This document shows positions 1-8,865 of a stretch of 64,000 bases of DNA, piece by piece. Source of the DNA: Cytophagaceae bacterium (GTDB lineage: Bacteria; Bacteroidota; Bacteroidia; Cytophagales; Flexibacteraceae); the NCBI GenBank assembly GCA_027485575.1, contig JAIXQU010000051.1, positions 1-64,000 on the forward strand, in the 5' to 3' direction. How positions within the stretch are numbered: position 1 is the first letter of the stretch; each line of letters begins with the position of its first letter. A program made the translations under genes and the position numbers. The notes beneath the pieces were generated by a model that saw only the letters and a list, made by a program, of their open reading frames with translations, was not told the DNA's origin and did no database searches.

Positions 1-1
1 A

Positions 2-2836
2 AACCCAGCGAACGGTGCACCAATTACGGTTCCATCACAAGACATGGTTTTGGGCTTGTACTATATTACAAAAGGCAGAAGAAGCACACCTGAGCAACCT
101 GTAATGGGCGAAGGCAGAACGTTTTATTCTCTTGAGGAAGTAGTTATTGCATTAAATGAAGGTAAGCTTAATAAGCATGCATATATTAAAGTAAAGGCCA
201 AGGTAAAAAATGCCGAAGGTGAACTTGAGTATAAAATTTTCGAAACAGTTTCTGGCCTTGTATTATTCAATTTGTGCGTACCTGAAGAGGTTGGATACAT
301 CAATGAGCTTTTGACCAAAAAGAAATTACAGAAAATTATTTCTGATGTTTACAAGCAATGTGGAGTAAAGCGAACGGCTAAATTCCTTGATGATATAAAA
401 GCATTAGGATTCAAAATTGCGTTCAGAGGTGGTCTTTCTATTGGATTAGATGATATCAAAATTCCTGACGAAAAGGATAAACTAGTTGCCGGAGCAAAAA
501 CAGATGTTGAGGCAGTCTGGTCTAATTATTTGATGGGTCTAATCACAGACAATGAAAGATACAATCAGGTAATTGATATTTGGACCCGGGTAAATTCACA
601 AATAACTGAGACTTTAATGAAGCAGTTAGAAAATGATAACCAAGGGTTTAACAGTATTTATATGATGATGCACTCCGGAGCCAGAGGTTCAAGAGAGCAA
701 ATCAGACAGCTTGGAGGTATGAGGGGTCTAATGGCCAAACCTCAGAAAAACCTTCAAGGTTCTGTTGGTGAGATTATTGAAAATCCAATTCTTTCTAATT
801 TTAAGGAAGGTCTGGATGTATTGGAATATTTTATTTCTACGCATGGTGCCAGAAAGGGATTGGCCGATACTGCCCTTAAAACGGCAGATGCTGGTTATTT
901 GACAAGACGTCTTCATGACGTTGCCCAGGATTTGGTTGTTAATGAAGTAGATTGTGGTACACTCAGAGGTATTACTGTTTCTGCTTTGAAAGAAAATGAA
1001 GATGTAGTTGAGCCATTATCTGAACGAATTGTTGGTCGGGTTTCGGTGCACGATGTCTTTAGCCCTGTTTCAGGAGAATTAATTGTAGGAAACAACGAAA
1101 AGATTAGTGATGAAAGCGCCAGATTAATTGATGAGTCTGGAATTGAAGAAATTGAAATCCGGTCGGTTTTAACCTGCGAAACAAAGCGTGGTATTTGCGC
1201 TATGTGCTACGGAAGGAATTTGGCTACGGGTCGAATGGTCCAAAGAGGTGAGGCAGTTGGAGTAATTGCAGCACAGTCTATTGGAGAACCTGGTACTCAG
1301 CTTACTTTACGTACTTTCCACGTGGGTGGTACGGCATCAAACATTGCGGTTGAGTCAACCATTAAGGCAAAACAAGACGGTATAATTATTTTTGATGAAG
1401 TTAGAACTTTGGCCTCAACAACCAATGAAGGTCAGCCTATTGATGTTGTTATTGGAAGAACAGGCGAGTTAAGGCTCGTTCCGGTAGGAATGGAGAATTC
1501 GGACAAAGTAATAATGACAGCCAACATTCCATATGGTTCATTTCTGAAAGTAAAATCCGGAGATAAAGTAACCAAAGGACAAGAGTTATGTTTCTGGGAT
1601 CCATACAATGCAGTTATTTTGACTGATATTGATGGTAAAGTAGAATTTGAATCCATCGAAGAAGGAATCACATTCAGAGAGGAGTATGATGAGCAAACGG
1701 GTCACAGGGAAAAAGTAATTATTGAGACCAAGGATAAAGCTAAAAACCCGGCAATTATAGTTGCAGGAAAATCTGATTCCAAAACATTTAATCTACCTGT
1801 AGGGGCACACCTTGTGGTTGAAAATGGTCAGAAAATCAAAGCAGGACAGGTAATGGGTAAAATGCCAAGATCAGGTGGAAAAACCAGAGATATCACTGGT
1901 GGTTTGCCAAGGGTTACTGAGCTTTTTGAAGCCCGAAATCCTTCTAATCCTGCGGTTGTTTCTGAGATTGATGGTATTGTAACATACGGTGGAATTAAAA
2001 GAGGGAATCGGGAGATTTTTATTGAGTCCAGGGATGGGGTTAAGAAAAAGTATATGGTTCCTCTTTCCAAGCATATCCTTGTTCAGGATGGAGATTATGT
2101 AAAGGCAGGAATGGCTCTCTCAGATGGAGCAATTACCCCTTCTGATATTCTCGCGATTAAGGGACCAACAGCAGTTCAGGAATATCTTGTAAACGAAATT
2201 CAGGAGGTTTACAGGCTTCAAGGTGTTAAGATTAATGACAAACACATTGAAATTATTGTAAGGCAAATGATGCAGAAGGTTGAAATCACCGAACCAGGCG
2301 ATACAAACTTCCTTCCTGGTCAATCGGTTGATAAATTTAGTTTCAGAAGGGAAAATGATGAAATAATGGGTGCTAAGGTTGTAACCGAAGCAGGCGATTC
2401 CCAATTGTTAAAGCCAGGACAAATTGTTTCATCAAAAAGACTCAGGGATGAGAATTCAAGTTTGAGGAGACGAGATGCTAAATTGGTTGAAGTGAGAGAA
2501 GCTGAGGCAGCAACATCCAGACCGATTTTGATGGGTATTACCCAAGCATCCCTTGGAACCGAAAGTTTTGTATCCGCAGCATCATTCCAGGAGACTACAA
2601 AAGTATTGAGTGAAGCCTCTATCAGAGGAAAAGCAGATAGTTTGTTAGGATTGAAAGAAAATGTAATTGTAGGACACTTGATTCCGGCAGGAACCGGAAT
2701 GAGAGACTATGATCCCATCATCGTTGGTTCTAAAGTTGAATTTGAAACTTTAACGCAAATTGCAGAAGGTAACGCTTCTCAAAATCAAGGTCCGTCTTCT
2801 TACAAAAGAACCAAAAGAGAATCTTCAATCGCTTAA
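2..2836 (+). CDS. rpoC: DNA-directed RNA polymerase subunit beta' (3' part, start outside window)
   Basis: This is the C-terminal ~945 residues of the beta' subunit of RNA polymerase. The reading frame is already open at base 2 ([14 protein letters not shown]), upstream of the ATG the ORF track uses, so the gene is cut by the window edge and is not an N-terminally short protein. Visible landmarks are the bridge-helix/trigger-loop stretch ([18 protein letters not shown], then [19 protein letters not shown]), the second zinc site ([14 protein letters not shown]) and the RTFHVGG block. The C-terminal tail ends in a basic Ser/Lys-rich segment. A DUF3467 gene begins 3 bp after the stop, a junction typical of Bacteroidota, so the two are probably cotranscribed. 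Confidence 0.98.
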   Translation, partial: NPANGAPITVPSQDMVLGLYYITKGRRSTPEQPVMGEGRTFYSLEEVVIALNEGKLNKHAYIKVKAKVKNAEGELEYKIFETVSGLVLFNLCVPEEVGYINELLTKKKLQKIISDVYKQCGVKRTAKFLDDIKALGFKIAFRGGLSIGLDDIKIPDEKDKLVAGAKTDVEAVWSNYLMGLITDNERYNQVIDIWTRVNSQITETLMKQLENDNQGFNSIYMMMHSGARGSREQIRQLGGMRGLMAKPQKNLQGSVGEIIENPILSNFKEGLDVLEYFISTHGARKGLADTALKTADAGYLTRRLHDVAQDLVVNEVDCGTLRGITVSALKENEDVVEPLSERIVGRVSVHDVFSPVSGELIVGNNEKISDESARLIDESGIEEIEIRSVLTCETKRGICAMCYGRNLATGRMVQRGEAVGVIAAQSIGEPGTQLTLRTFHVGGTASNIAVESTIKAKQDGIIIFDEVRTLASTTNEGQPIDVVIGRTGELRLVPVGMENSDKVIMTANIPYGSFLKVKSGDKVTKGQELCFWDPYNAVILTDIDGKVEFESIEEGITFREEYDEQTGHREKVIIETKDKAKNPAIIVAGKSDSKTFNLPVGAHLVVENGQKIKAGQVMGKMPRSGGKTRDITGGLPRVTELFEARNPSNPAVVSEIDGIVTYGGIKRGNREIFIESRDGVKKKYMVPLSKHILVQDGDYVKAGMALSDGAITPSDILAIKGPTAVQEYLVNEIQEVYRLQGVKINDKHIEIIVRQMMQKVEITEPGDTNFLPGQSVDKFSFRRENDEIMGAKVVTEAGDSQLLKPGQIVSSKRLRDENSSLRRRDAKLVEVREAEAATSRPILMGITQASLGTESFVSAASFQETTKVLSEASIRGKADSLLGLKENVIVGHLIPAGTGMRDYDPIIVGSKVEFETLTQIAEGNASQNQGPSSYKRTKRESSIA

Positions 2837-2839
2837 TTT

Positions 2840-3151
2840 ATGGAGAATCAGGAGCAAAATCAAATCAATATTGAGCTTTCAGAAGAAATGGCAGAGGGAA
2901 TTTATTCCAATCTGGCTATGATTGCTCATTCCAATTCAGAATTTGTAATTGATTTTATCAGGATGATGCCTGGTGTTCCAAAAGCCAAGGTTAAATCCAG
3001 AATCATTATGACTCCAGAGCATGCAGTAAGATTTTTGCAGGCATTGAAGGACAATGTAGATAGATATCAGGATACTTTTGGCGATATTAAAGATATGAGT
3101 GACATGCCTAAAATGCCTTTCAATTTTGGAGGCACAATGGGTCAAGCTTAA
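2840..3151 (+). CDS. DUF3467 domain protein
   Basis: Small 103-residue protein matching the DUF3467 family by its acidic N-terminus, the central stretch FVIDFIRMMPG and the segment MTPEHAVRFLQALKDN. The family has no established biochemical role. It starts 3 bp after rpoC and ends 14 bp before pdhA, so it sits inside the rpoC transcript. In this phylum the gene is commonly found next to rpoC, which suggests a role linked to transcription, but that is inference from position only. No signal peptide or membrane segment is visible. Confidence 0.85.
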   Translation: MENQEQNQINIELSEEMAEGIYSNLAMIAHSNSEFVIDFIRMMPGVPKAKVKSRIIMTPEHAVRFLQALKDNVDRYQDTFGDIKDMSDMPKMPFNFGGTMGQA

Positions 3152-3165
3152 TTCGTTTTCTTTGA

Positions 3166-4200
3166 ATGGAAAAAGTAAAAAATAAAGCATCAAAAAATGG
3201 CAAAGCTTCTCAAACGAAGCATCCTAAAGAGCGATATCAGTTTTGGTTCGAGAATATGCTGCTAATGCGTAGATTCGAAGAAAAAGCGGGTCAGCTTTAT
3301 GGTCAACAGAAAATCAAAGGGTTTTGTCATTTGTATATTGGTCAGGAGGCATGTGCTTCGGGTGCAGTTTCTGCCTCAATAAAAGGAGATAAATGGATTA
3401 CAGCATATCGGGACCATGGACTTCCATTGGCTTTGGGCTCTGAACCCAATGCCCTCATGGCCGAATTGTTTGCGAAAGCAACCGGTTGTTCAAAAGGGAA
3501 GGGAGGCTCAATGCACTTTTTCGATAAAGAAGTTAATTTTTTAGGAGGTCATGGCATCGTAGGTGCCCAGGTACCAATGGGTGCTGGAATAGCCTTTTCT
3601 GAAAAATATAACAAAACCGGAAAAGTCTGTTTTTGCTATATGGGCGACGGTGCAGTAAGACAAGGTGCTTTTCATGAAGCACTTAACATGGCTATGAATT
3701 GGAAACTCCCTGTCATTTTCGTTATTGAGAATAATGGATATGCCATGGGTACTTCTGTTCAAAGAACATCAAATGTTACCGAATTGTATAAATTGGGTTC
3801 AGCCTTTGATATGCCAAGTGAGGCCGTTAATGGCATGAGTCCGGAAGCCATCCATGATGCTTTTTATGAAGCTGCAGAAAGGGCCAGAAGGGGAGAAGGT
3901 CCTACCTTGCTTGAACTTCGCACTTATAGATACAAGGGTCACTCCATGTCAGATCCGGCAAAATACCGGACAAAAGAGGAGCTTGAAGATTACAAAAATC
4001 AGGATCCTATTGAACATGTTCGGGGAGTACTATTAGAAAATGGCTGGGCCACAGAATTAGAATTAGAAACAATAGAAAGTAAAATAAAAGACATAGTTAA
4101 TGCTTCTGTTACCTTTGCAGAGGAATCTCCATTTCCAACCGCAGATGAGGTTTATAAAGATGTTTATGCAGAAGCAGATTATCCATACATCATTGATTAG
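3166..4200 (+). CDS. pdhA: Pyruvate dehydrogenase E1 component subunit alpha
   Basis: E1-alpha of the pyruvate dehydrogenase complex, which with E1-beta decarboxylates pyruvate using thiamine diphosphate and passes acetyl groups to E2. The 344-residue length is normal. The thiamine diphosphate motif runs from GDGAVRQG to IENNGYAMGT (GDG...NN). The loop YRYKGHSMSDPAKYR, which contacts cofactor and E2, is present. A Lys-rich leader of ~20 residues precedes the conserved core (YQFWFENMLLMRRFEEKAG). Neither E1-beta nor E2 is adjacent; a TPR protein gene follows after 6 bp. The specificity for pyruvate rather than a branched-chain 2-oxo acid is inferred from overall similarity. Confidence 0.93.
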   Translation: MEKVKNKASKNGKASQTKHPKERYQFWFENMLLMRRFEEKAGQLYGQQKIKGFCHLYIGQEACASGAVSASIKGDKWITAYRDHGLPLALGSEPNALMAELFAKATGCSKGKGGSMHFFDKEVNFLGGHGIVGAQVPMGAGIAFSEKYNKTGKVCFCYMGDGAVRQGAFHEALNMAMNWKLPVIFVIENNGYAMGTSVQRTSNVTELYKLGSAFDMPSEAVNGMSPEAIHDAFYEAAERARRGEGPTLLELRTYRYKGHSMSDPAKYRTKEELEDYKNQDPIEHVRGVLLENGWATELELETIESKIKDIVNASVTFAEESPFPTADEVYKDVYAEADYPYIID

Positions 4201-4206
4201 AAAAAA

Positions 4207-4923
4207 ATGAATCAGGAATTAAAAGATAAGATAGTTGAAAAAGAATCAGCTCTTGAAAACCCGGAAGTAATAGTTGAAAAGCTAACAGACTTTGAACACT
4301 ATTTAGAAAATAACGCTAAAAAGCTCGGCATTTTTGCAGGGGTAGTGGCATTGGTTATTGCTGGATTTTTTGGTTATAAATATTGGATGGGAACACAGAA
4401 TGATGAAGCCCAGGCCCAAATGTATTCTGCCATTTATTATTTTGAGGCTGACTCTTTGAAGAAAGCCTTAAACGGTGATGGAAATAACCTTGGTTTTTTA
4501 ACCATTGCTGAAGACTATTCCATGTCAAAAGCAGGCAAACTTGCTCACTTTTATATTGGATCAATTTACCTTAAACAAGGCAAATTTCAGGATGCAATTG
4601 ATAATTTAAAGGTATATGACGGCAGTGATATGCTTGTTGGGCCACGTGCTAATTGTCTGATTGGAGATGCTTATCTTGAATTAAATAATTTGGATGATGC
4701 GCTTCAGTATTATAAAAAAGCAGCCCTGCATGCTCCAAATAAGTATTTTTCTCCAAGGTATCTTATGAAAGCGGCTTTGGTTCAGGAGCTGCAAAAAAAT
4801 TATTCAGATGCAATCAGCACCTATGGTCAGGTGATTGAAAAATATTATGAAAGTCAGGAAGCTACCGATGCCAAGAAGCTCAAAGCCAGACTTGAGCAAA
4901 TGGTAGAGGGAACCTCAAAGTAA
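4207..4923 (+). CDS. Membrane-anchored tetratricopeptide repeat protein
   Basis: 238-residue protein with a ~40-residue cytoplasmic-type N-terminus, one membrane segment (LGIFAGVVALVIAGFFGYKYW) and a C-terminal domain built from TPR helices (for example AHFYIGSIYLKQGKFQDAIDNL and CLIGDAYLELNNLDDALQYY). The arrangement resembles YfgM-type proteins, which bind partners at the Sec translocon in other bacteria, but this assignment is only by architecture. It starts 6 bp after pdhA and is the last gene of the rpoC-DUF3467-pdhA run, followed by an intrinsic terminator. Confidence 0.85.
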   Translation: MNQELKDKIVEKESALENPEVIVEKLTDFEHYLENNAKKLGIFAGVVALVIAGFFGYKYWMGTQNDEAQAQMYSAIYYFEADSLKKALNGDGNNLGFLTIAEDYSMSKAGKLAHFYIGSIYLKQGKFQDAIDNLKVYDGSDMLVGPRANCLIGDAYLELNNLDDALQYYKKAALHAPNKYFSPRYLMKAALVQELQKNYSDAISTYGQVIEKYYESQEATDAKKLKARLEQMVEGTSK

Positions 4924-4945
4924 TTATTAGCTATTGTGTTAATAT

Positions 4946-4976
4946 AAAAAAGAGTCTTTAAGGCTCTTTTTTTTTA
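4946..4976 (+). terminator. Intrinsic terminator after the rpoC–TPR run
   Basis: Stem AGAGTC/GGCTCT with one G·T pair and a TTTAA loop, flanked by an A-run on the left and nine Ts on the right. The A/T flanks could let it also serve the convergent MaoC gene on the minus strand, whose stop codon lies right at its edge. Confidence 0.8.
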
Positions 4977-5381
4977 TTATCTTATTCGTAACCACGCTTC
5001 TCCTTCTAAGACCAATTCGCTTGTATTTTGGGTGTAAATGGAGGTCTTGACCTTAAATCTTTTTTTCTGAGGAATAGCTTCAACTACTAAAAATCTTGCC
5101 TCATATTTTGTCTCGACAAACATCGGTTTTTTAAAATCAAGGGTTTGACTAAGATATATGGATTCAGGTCCTGGAAATATTGTACCGAAAACCTTGCTAA
5201 AGACCGAAGCACCTAGCATTCCATGAATAATTGGCTTTTTAAATGCTGTTTGGGCTGCATAAGTGGAATCTAAGTGCAATGGATTGGTATCTCCTGTTAG
5301 TTTTGCAAATTCATTTACGTCTTTTTGAGTAAATGAAAACTCATGGGACCAAGCCTGGTCCAGTTCAATTTTGGTTTTCAT
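4977..5381 (-). CDS. MaoC-like (R)-specific enoyl-CoA hydratase family protein
   Basis: 134-residue single hot-dog-fold protein. The hydratase signature is clear: FAKLTGDTNPLHLD contains the catalytic Asp and His, and the following AFKKPIIHGMLGAS matches the family core. Such proteins hydrate trans-2-enoyl-CoA to (R)-3-hydroxyacyl-CoA, but substrate cannot be read from sequence. The ATG at 5379–5381 is 3 bp from the start codon of the divergent pth gene, so its 5' signals must lie within pth coding sequence. It might supply fatty-acid or phenylacetate beta-oxidation, though the paa genes are 25 kb away. Confidence 0.88.
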   Translation of the reverse strand: MKTKIELDQAWSHEFSFTQKDVNEFAKLTGDTNPLHLDSTYAAQTAFKKPIIHGMLGASVFSKVFGTIFPGPESIYLSQTLDFKKPMFVETKYEARFLVVEAIPQKKRFKVKTSIYTQNTSELVLEGEAWLRIR

Positions 5382-5384
5382 AAG

Positions 5385-5945
5385 ATGTCACTTTTAATTT
5401 TTGGTCTCGGCAATATTGGTGAAAAATATGACGGTACCCGTCATAATATTGGTTTTGATGTTGTTGATGAAGTTGCAAGAAAAAAGAATGTTAGCTTCTC
5501 AAATGATAAATTTGGGTTGGTTGCCAAATTTCAAATTTCTGGCAATACAGTCTTTTTAATAAAACCCAACACATTTATGAATCTATCAGGTGATGCAGTC
5601 TCTTTTTGGAAGAAAAAAGTTGGTGCTGAAAATCAGGAGATTTTAGTTATAACCGACGATCTTGCTCTTCCCTTTGGGGCCATTCGGATTAAGAAAAAGG
5701 GTTCATCTGGGGGGCATAACGGCTTGTCTGATATTGAGTTGAAGTTGAAGGATTCAGAATATCCGAGGATGCGAATGGGCATTGGTTCTGACTTTGAAAA
5801 AGGTCAGCAGGTTTCTTATGTTTTAGGCAAAATTCCTTTGGAACTTGAAGAAAAAAGGAAAGAATGGATTCACAAAAGTTCAGAAGCGGTCCTCTGTTTT
5901 TGTACCAGAGGTATTGATGTGGCCATGAACTTATTCAATGGCTGA
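5385..5945 (+). CDS. pth: Aminoacyl-tRNA hydrolase (peptidyl-tRNA hydrolase)
   Basis: Releases tRNA from peptidyl-tRNAs that drop off ribosomes. I start it at ATG 5385 (MSLLIFGLGNIGEKY) and not at the ORF-track start 5343, because the extra 14 residues lie on the MaoC gene and the family begins with the GLGNPG-like strand. Family features are the His in GTRHNIGFD, the NTFMNLSG block, the catalytic Asp in ITDDLALPFG and the KGSSGGHNGL loop. Length 186 residues is normal. Its 3' end overlaps the convergent membrane protein gene by 11 bp. Confidence 0.95.
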   Translation: MSLLIFGLGNIGEKYDGTRHNIGFDVVDEVARKKNVSFSNDKFGLVAKFQISGNTVFLIKPNTFMNLSGDAVSFWKKKVGAENQEILVITDDLALPFGAIRIKKKGSSGGHNGLSDIELKLKDSEYPRMRMGIGSDFEKGQQVSYVLGKIPLELEEKRKEWIHKSSEAVLCFCTRGIDVAMNLFNG

Positions 5946-7449
5946 TTTTTTTGGATTTATCCTTAAAAATGTAGACGCTGTCCATTCTCGCATCATTTGG
6001 AAAAAACTTAAACGACTGCTGCAATTGATATTTTTTTTGAAATTGTTTGCCCACTTCAAAGGCTTCTTTTTCATCTTTCCAGACCAGAATAATCTCAGGA
6101 TTAAATTTTGAAAGAATCAAACTGTTGGTGGATGCATCTGTCAATCTATGGGGAATTTTTGTTTCTATTGTACTGAGAAAACTTGCCATTGCTTGATTGC
6201 TCAATCCAGGGTAATCTAAAAAACGGCATTCTTTACAATACCATCCGAGAAGTCCAATTGGTTCAAGAAGAATTTGTGAGGTAGCTGAACCGATTGTTTC
6301 TAGATGTTTAGCCAACATTTTGCTTTTTTCTGCTCTTAAAATGAATGCTTCAGATGCATTTTCAATTTTTGTTTTGGTAAAATCAAAAATTGAAACAGAC
6401 CAAACTAAAAAGAATGAAATCACCAACCAATAACTGGCATCAAAGTACCCAACCTGTCTTTTTTGGAGTTGTTCGTATATAACCTGCAAAGATTTTGAAG
6501 TCATATACCAATAAGCCACAAACATAGGAGAAACATACCATGGCCACCATGCCCCGGTGAGACTAAAAAGTCCATTATAGAGAAATAGCCATGAAATGGC
6601 TGGAAATAAGCATTTTATCGCTTTTTTATCTAAAAATACGGCAACTATTGTAATAAGTAGATACACGTATTTGCCTGAAAAGAGTAAATATCCAAGCCCT
6701 TTTTCAATTTCAATTTTTCTACTTATGAGATGGTTTGATTTTGCAACAATACTTTGGGGAATTATTTGTCCAAATATCAATTTCCCTATGCAAGCCCAAG
6801 TTAATAAAACTATCAGACCAAATGAAATTTGCATCAGTATTTCCTTTGGGCGTATCTTTTTTTGGTAAATGAGGTTTGCAAGATTTCCAATTCCTGCGAG
6901 AAACCCTTCGGGTCTTATAAATATTAGAAGCCACCCCCACCATTTACTTTTCTGGTTATGGTTTGGAAAAATGGAAAGCGAAAGGCAAAGCATATACAAA
7001 CATGTTTCAAGTCCGGAGTTTCCATAGTGAATATTTCTGAAATCCAGGTACAATGGCAGTGCACCTATAAAAACAAGAAGCAATAATTTGACATCTGCAT
7101 TTTGAAGTTTATTTATTGATTTCCATATAGTTATGATGAAAGCCATGGAGAGAAGTATCCCATTTACAATTGGGATAAATTCGTTCCAACTTTTTCCAAG
7201 GATAAGCGCAAAAATTCCATTCCAAAAGGGGTAAATAATTGAAGTGGATGTGTATCCCTGAACCGATTTTTCGAAATATGGAAATCCGGATTCTAAAAAA
7301 TTCCTGGTTATGCGAAAAGAAATAAACGCATCATCAAAATAATATGGAAAATAGTACGAGAAATAAGTCGTAATCAGAATTACAGCCAGCAGGCTGGAAA
7401 GCAATAACAGTATTCTGATTTTCAATTTTGTTCCACTCTTGATGGTCAA
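5935..7449 (-). CDS. Polytopic membrane protein, GT-C glycosyltransferase-like
   Basis: About 504 residues with many hydrophobic segments and, after the first membrane helix, the acidic motif YYFDDAFISFRITRNFLESG. An Asp-Asp pair in the first outer loop followed by an F/Y-rich helix is typical of GT-C fold transferases that use polyprenyl-linked sugars. A C-terminal soluble part (ILLEPIGLLGWYCK...) also resembles such proteins. Substrate unknown. The ORF-track start (GTG 7497) would overlap the upstream oxidase subunit III gene by 37 bp; the TTG at 7449 (TIKSGTKLKIR) avoids that, but the start is uncertain. The 3' end overlaps pth tail to tail. Confidence 0.7.
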   Translation of the reverse strand: MTIKSGTKLKIRILLLLSSLLAVILITTYFSYYFPYYFDDAFISFRITRNFLESGFPYFEKSVQGYTSTSIIYPFWNGIFALILGKSWNEFIPIVNGILLSMAFIITIWKSINKLQNADVKLLLLVFIGALPLYLDFRNIHYGNSGLETCLYMLCLSLSIFPNHNQKSKWWGWLLIFIRPEGFLAGIGNLANLIYQKKIRPKEILMQISFGLIVLLTWACIGKLIFGQIIPQSIVAKSNHLISRKIEIEKGLGYLLFSGKYVYLLITIVAVFLDKKAIKCLFPAISWLFLYNGLFSLTGAWWPWYVSPMFVAYWYMTSKSLQVIYEQLQKRQVGYFDASYWLVISFFLVWSVSIFDFTKTKIENASEAFILRAEKSKMLAKHLETIGSATSQILLEPIGLLGWYCKECRFLDYPGLSNQAMASFLSTIETKIPHRLTDASTNSLILSKFNPEIILVWKDEKEAFEVGKQFQKKYQLQQSFKFFPNDARMDSVYIFKDKSKKISH

Positions 7450-7460
7450 TTTGGGAAATT

Positions 7461-8045
7461 CTAATGGATTAGAAAAACACAAAAAAGGGCAATCCACAAA
7501 AATCCCAGGAAATGCCAGAAAATAGTAACAATTTGTGCGAGTGTATTTTTAGCTGGGTTTAAACTGACTATAAATCCATCCACGTATCTTCTGTTTTTGA
7601 ATGAATCCCTTAAAACAAGAGCTAAACCAGTTAATCCAAAGGCCATGTGGGAAAAATGCAAACCTGATAAGATATAAATAAAAGCTCCTTCAATATTTTT
7701 GAAGTTAACGCCTTGATTAAAAAGGTTTTGCCAGCCCAATATCTGAAAAATACAAAATGCAATGGCAGCCAATACTGTTATTCCAATCCAACTAAAATAG
7801 GCTTTGAATAATTCTTTCCTGAAACACTTGTTTGCCTGATGAAGTGTTAGAGAACTCGCGAAGATAAAAACTGTACTCAGATAAAAGTATCCGGGGATTA
7901 TTATGTGCTTCCCACTCAAGTTGTTTACCCTTATAAGGTAAGCTATTATTAGGAATAAAAAGAGAATACCAGATCCAATTATCAGAAGCCAGATAATGGT
8001 TATGTAGGGATTTCCTCTTGCTGTTGGTAAACTTTTCATTGCCAT
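7461..8045 (-). CDS. Cytochrome c oxidase subunit III family protein (isolated)
   Basis: 194 residues with five predicted membrane helices, matching heme-copper oxidase subunit III: the helix around LSGLHFSHMAFGLTGL and the C-terminal TIFWHFLGFLWIALFCVFL are characteristic. This small five-helix form is common in Bacteroidota caa3-type oxidases or as an accessory protein. No subunit I or II gene lies nearby, so it is orphaned here. The start ATG at 8045 is followed three codons later by another ATG (MAMK). A GGTTGT/ACAACC inverted repeat lies just upstream at 8055–8079. Confidence 0.82.
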   Translation of the reverse strand: MAMKSLPTARGNPYITIIWLLIIGSGILFLFLIIAYLIRVNNLSGKHIIIPGYFYLSTVFIFASSLTLHQANKCFRKELFKAYFSWIGITVLAAIAFCIFQILGWQNLFNQGVNFKNIEGAFIYILSGLHFSHMAFGLTGLALVLRDSFKNRRYVDGFIVSLNPAKNTLAQIVTIFWHFLGFLWIALFCVFLIH

Positions 8046-8126
8046 AATGACTAAACAACCTTAATCAACAAATGGTTGTAACAAAAAAAATCAAGCCTAC
8101 AATTTGTTTAAATACCCATCTGAATG

Positions 8127-8438
8127 CTACAAAATAAAACAATCGATGACAAGTTGTTTTCCCGCACGTTCATTCACCAGTTTTATTATTTGGGTTTTAG
8201 AATAGGTTAATTGTTGTCGTAGCGGAGCATTATCTACAACAATATACAAAATTTTATTTTCTACTTTTAAGCTTTTTGTATGTCTGGATATCACGGGTCC
8301 AACCAAAGTTTCCCATTCAGCGTTTATCCTTGAAATCAGTAGTTTTTCACCTAAATGATTAGATTTAAGCCAATTATCAATTGCCTCTTTAAAGGTAGTA
8401 GCTTCTGTGCTTCTCAGATTTTTTGGCTTGATCAACAT
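8127..8438 (-). CDS. DUF721 (DciA-like) domain protein
   Basis: 103-residue DUF721 protein. Recognisable features are the N-terminal helix FKEAIDNWLKSNHL, the WETLVGPVISRHTKSL block and the final strand/helix VDNAPLRQQLTYSKTQI. Members include DciA, the bacterial helicase operator that loads DnaB; whether this short Bacteroidota version does so is not shown. It is transcribed away from a secreted-protein gene, and its start codon is 3 bp from the −33 element of that gene's promoter. Confidence 0.85.
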   Translation of the reverse strand: MLIKPKNLRSTEATTFKEAIDNWLKSNHLGEKLLISRINAEWETLVGPVISRHTKSLKVENKILYIVVDNAPLRQQLTYSKTQIIKLVNERAGKQLVIDCFIL

Positions 8439-8440
8439 TG

Positions 8441-8472
8441 TTTTGCAAGTTCTTTATATTCAATTAATTTTC
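8441..8472 (+). promoter_or_regulatory. Bacteroidota-type promoter for the 8491 gene
   Basis: TTTTG (8441–8445), a 19-bp spacer and TAATTTTC (8465–8472), close to the phylum's −33 TTTG / −7 TAnnTTTG pattern with one mismatch. Transcription would start near 8480, just before ATG 8491, which supports that start over the longer ORF-track start at 8407. Confidence 0.55.
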
Positions 8473-8490
8473 CGCTTTAATAAACAAAAA

Positions 8491-8862
8491 ATGAAAAAAA
8501 TATTTTTATCGCTTTCTTTAGTTATTGCTCTAAGTACATTAAGCTTCAGTCAGACAACGCAGTATGAATTCCAACAAATGACTGCGGTTGAATCCGTAGT
8601 TCCAGGTGGACTCGGTCGTTCCAGGTTAATTACCTCCGCCAAAGATGGTAGTATGGAAGAAATCAAACTGGAAAACTTTTTCAGCTTTGTAGGTATCAAT
8701 TTTGGAAACATAAAGGAAAATGATAAAATCCTTGCCGGAAAAATCGAGGAAAAAGTAAATGCCGGCTGGGAGTTGGTTTCAATAACTCCAGGAGTTTATG
8801 CGGCAGATAAAAGCACGGGTATTTTTATTACCAGATATCTTTTCAGAAGAGTAAAAGCATAA
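8491..8862 (+). CDS. Small secreted protein of unknown function
   Basis: 123 residues starting with a clear Sec signal peptide (MKKIFLSLSLVIALSTLSFS, cleavage probably after SFSQ). The mature part is ~100 residues with alternating strand-like segments, including KVNAGWELVSITPGVY, a pattern seen in small DUF4177-like beta/alpha proteins where a helix precedes a GW-hydrophobic strand. I do not recognise it with confidence. The ORF-track start (8407) would put 28 extra residues before the signal peptide and overlaps the DUF721 gene, so I reject it. It ends 3 bp before the convergent FAD oxidoreductase gene. Confidence 0.75.
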   Translation: MKKIFLSLSLVIALSTLSFSQTTQYEFQQMTAVESVVPGGLGRSRLITSAKDGSMEEIKLENFFSFVGINFGNIKENDKILAGKIEEKVNAGWELVSITPGVYAADKSTGIFITRYLFRRVKA

Positions 8863-8865
8863 GTA

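Noticed and set aside
5298-5305. TAGTTTTG on the plus strand as a pth promoter
   Set aside because: No −33 element at the right distance, and the bases encode the conserved AKLTGD of the MaoC gene on the other strand.
5343-5384. Longer pth start used in the ORF track
   Set aside because: Adds residues antisense to the MaoC gene; family start matches ATG 5385.
8407-8490. Upstream extension of the small secreted protein
   Set aside because: Would bury the signal peptide and overlap DUF721; a promoter lies in between.
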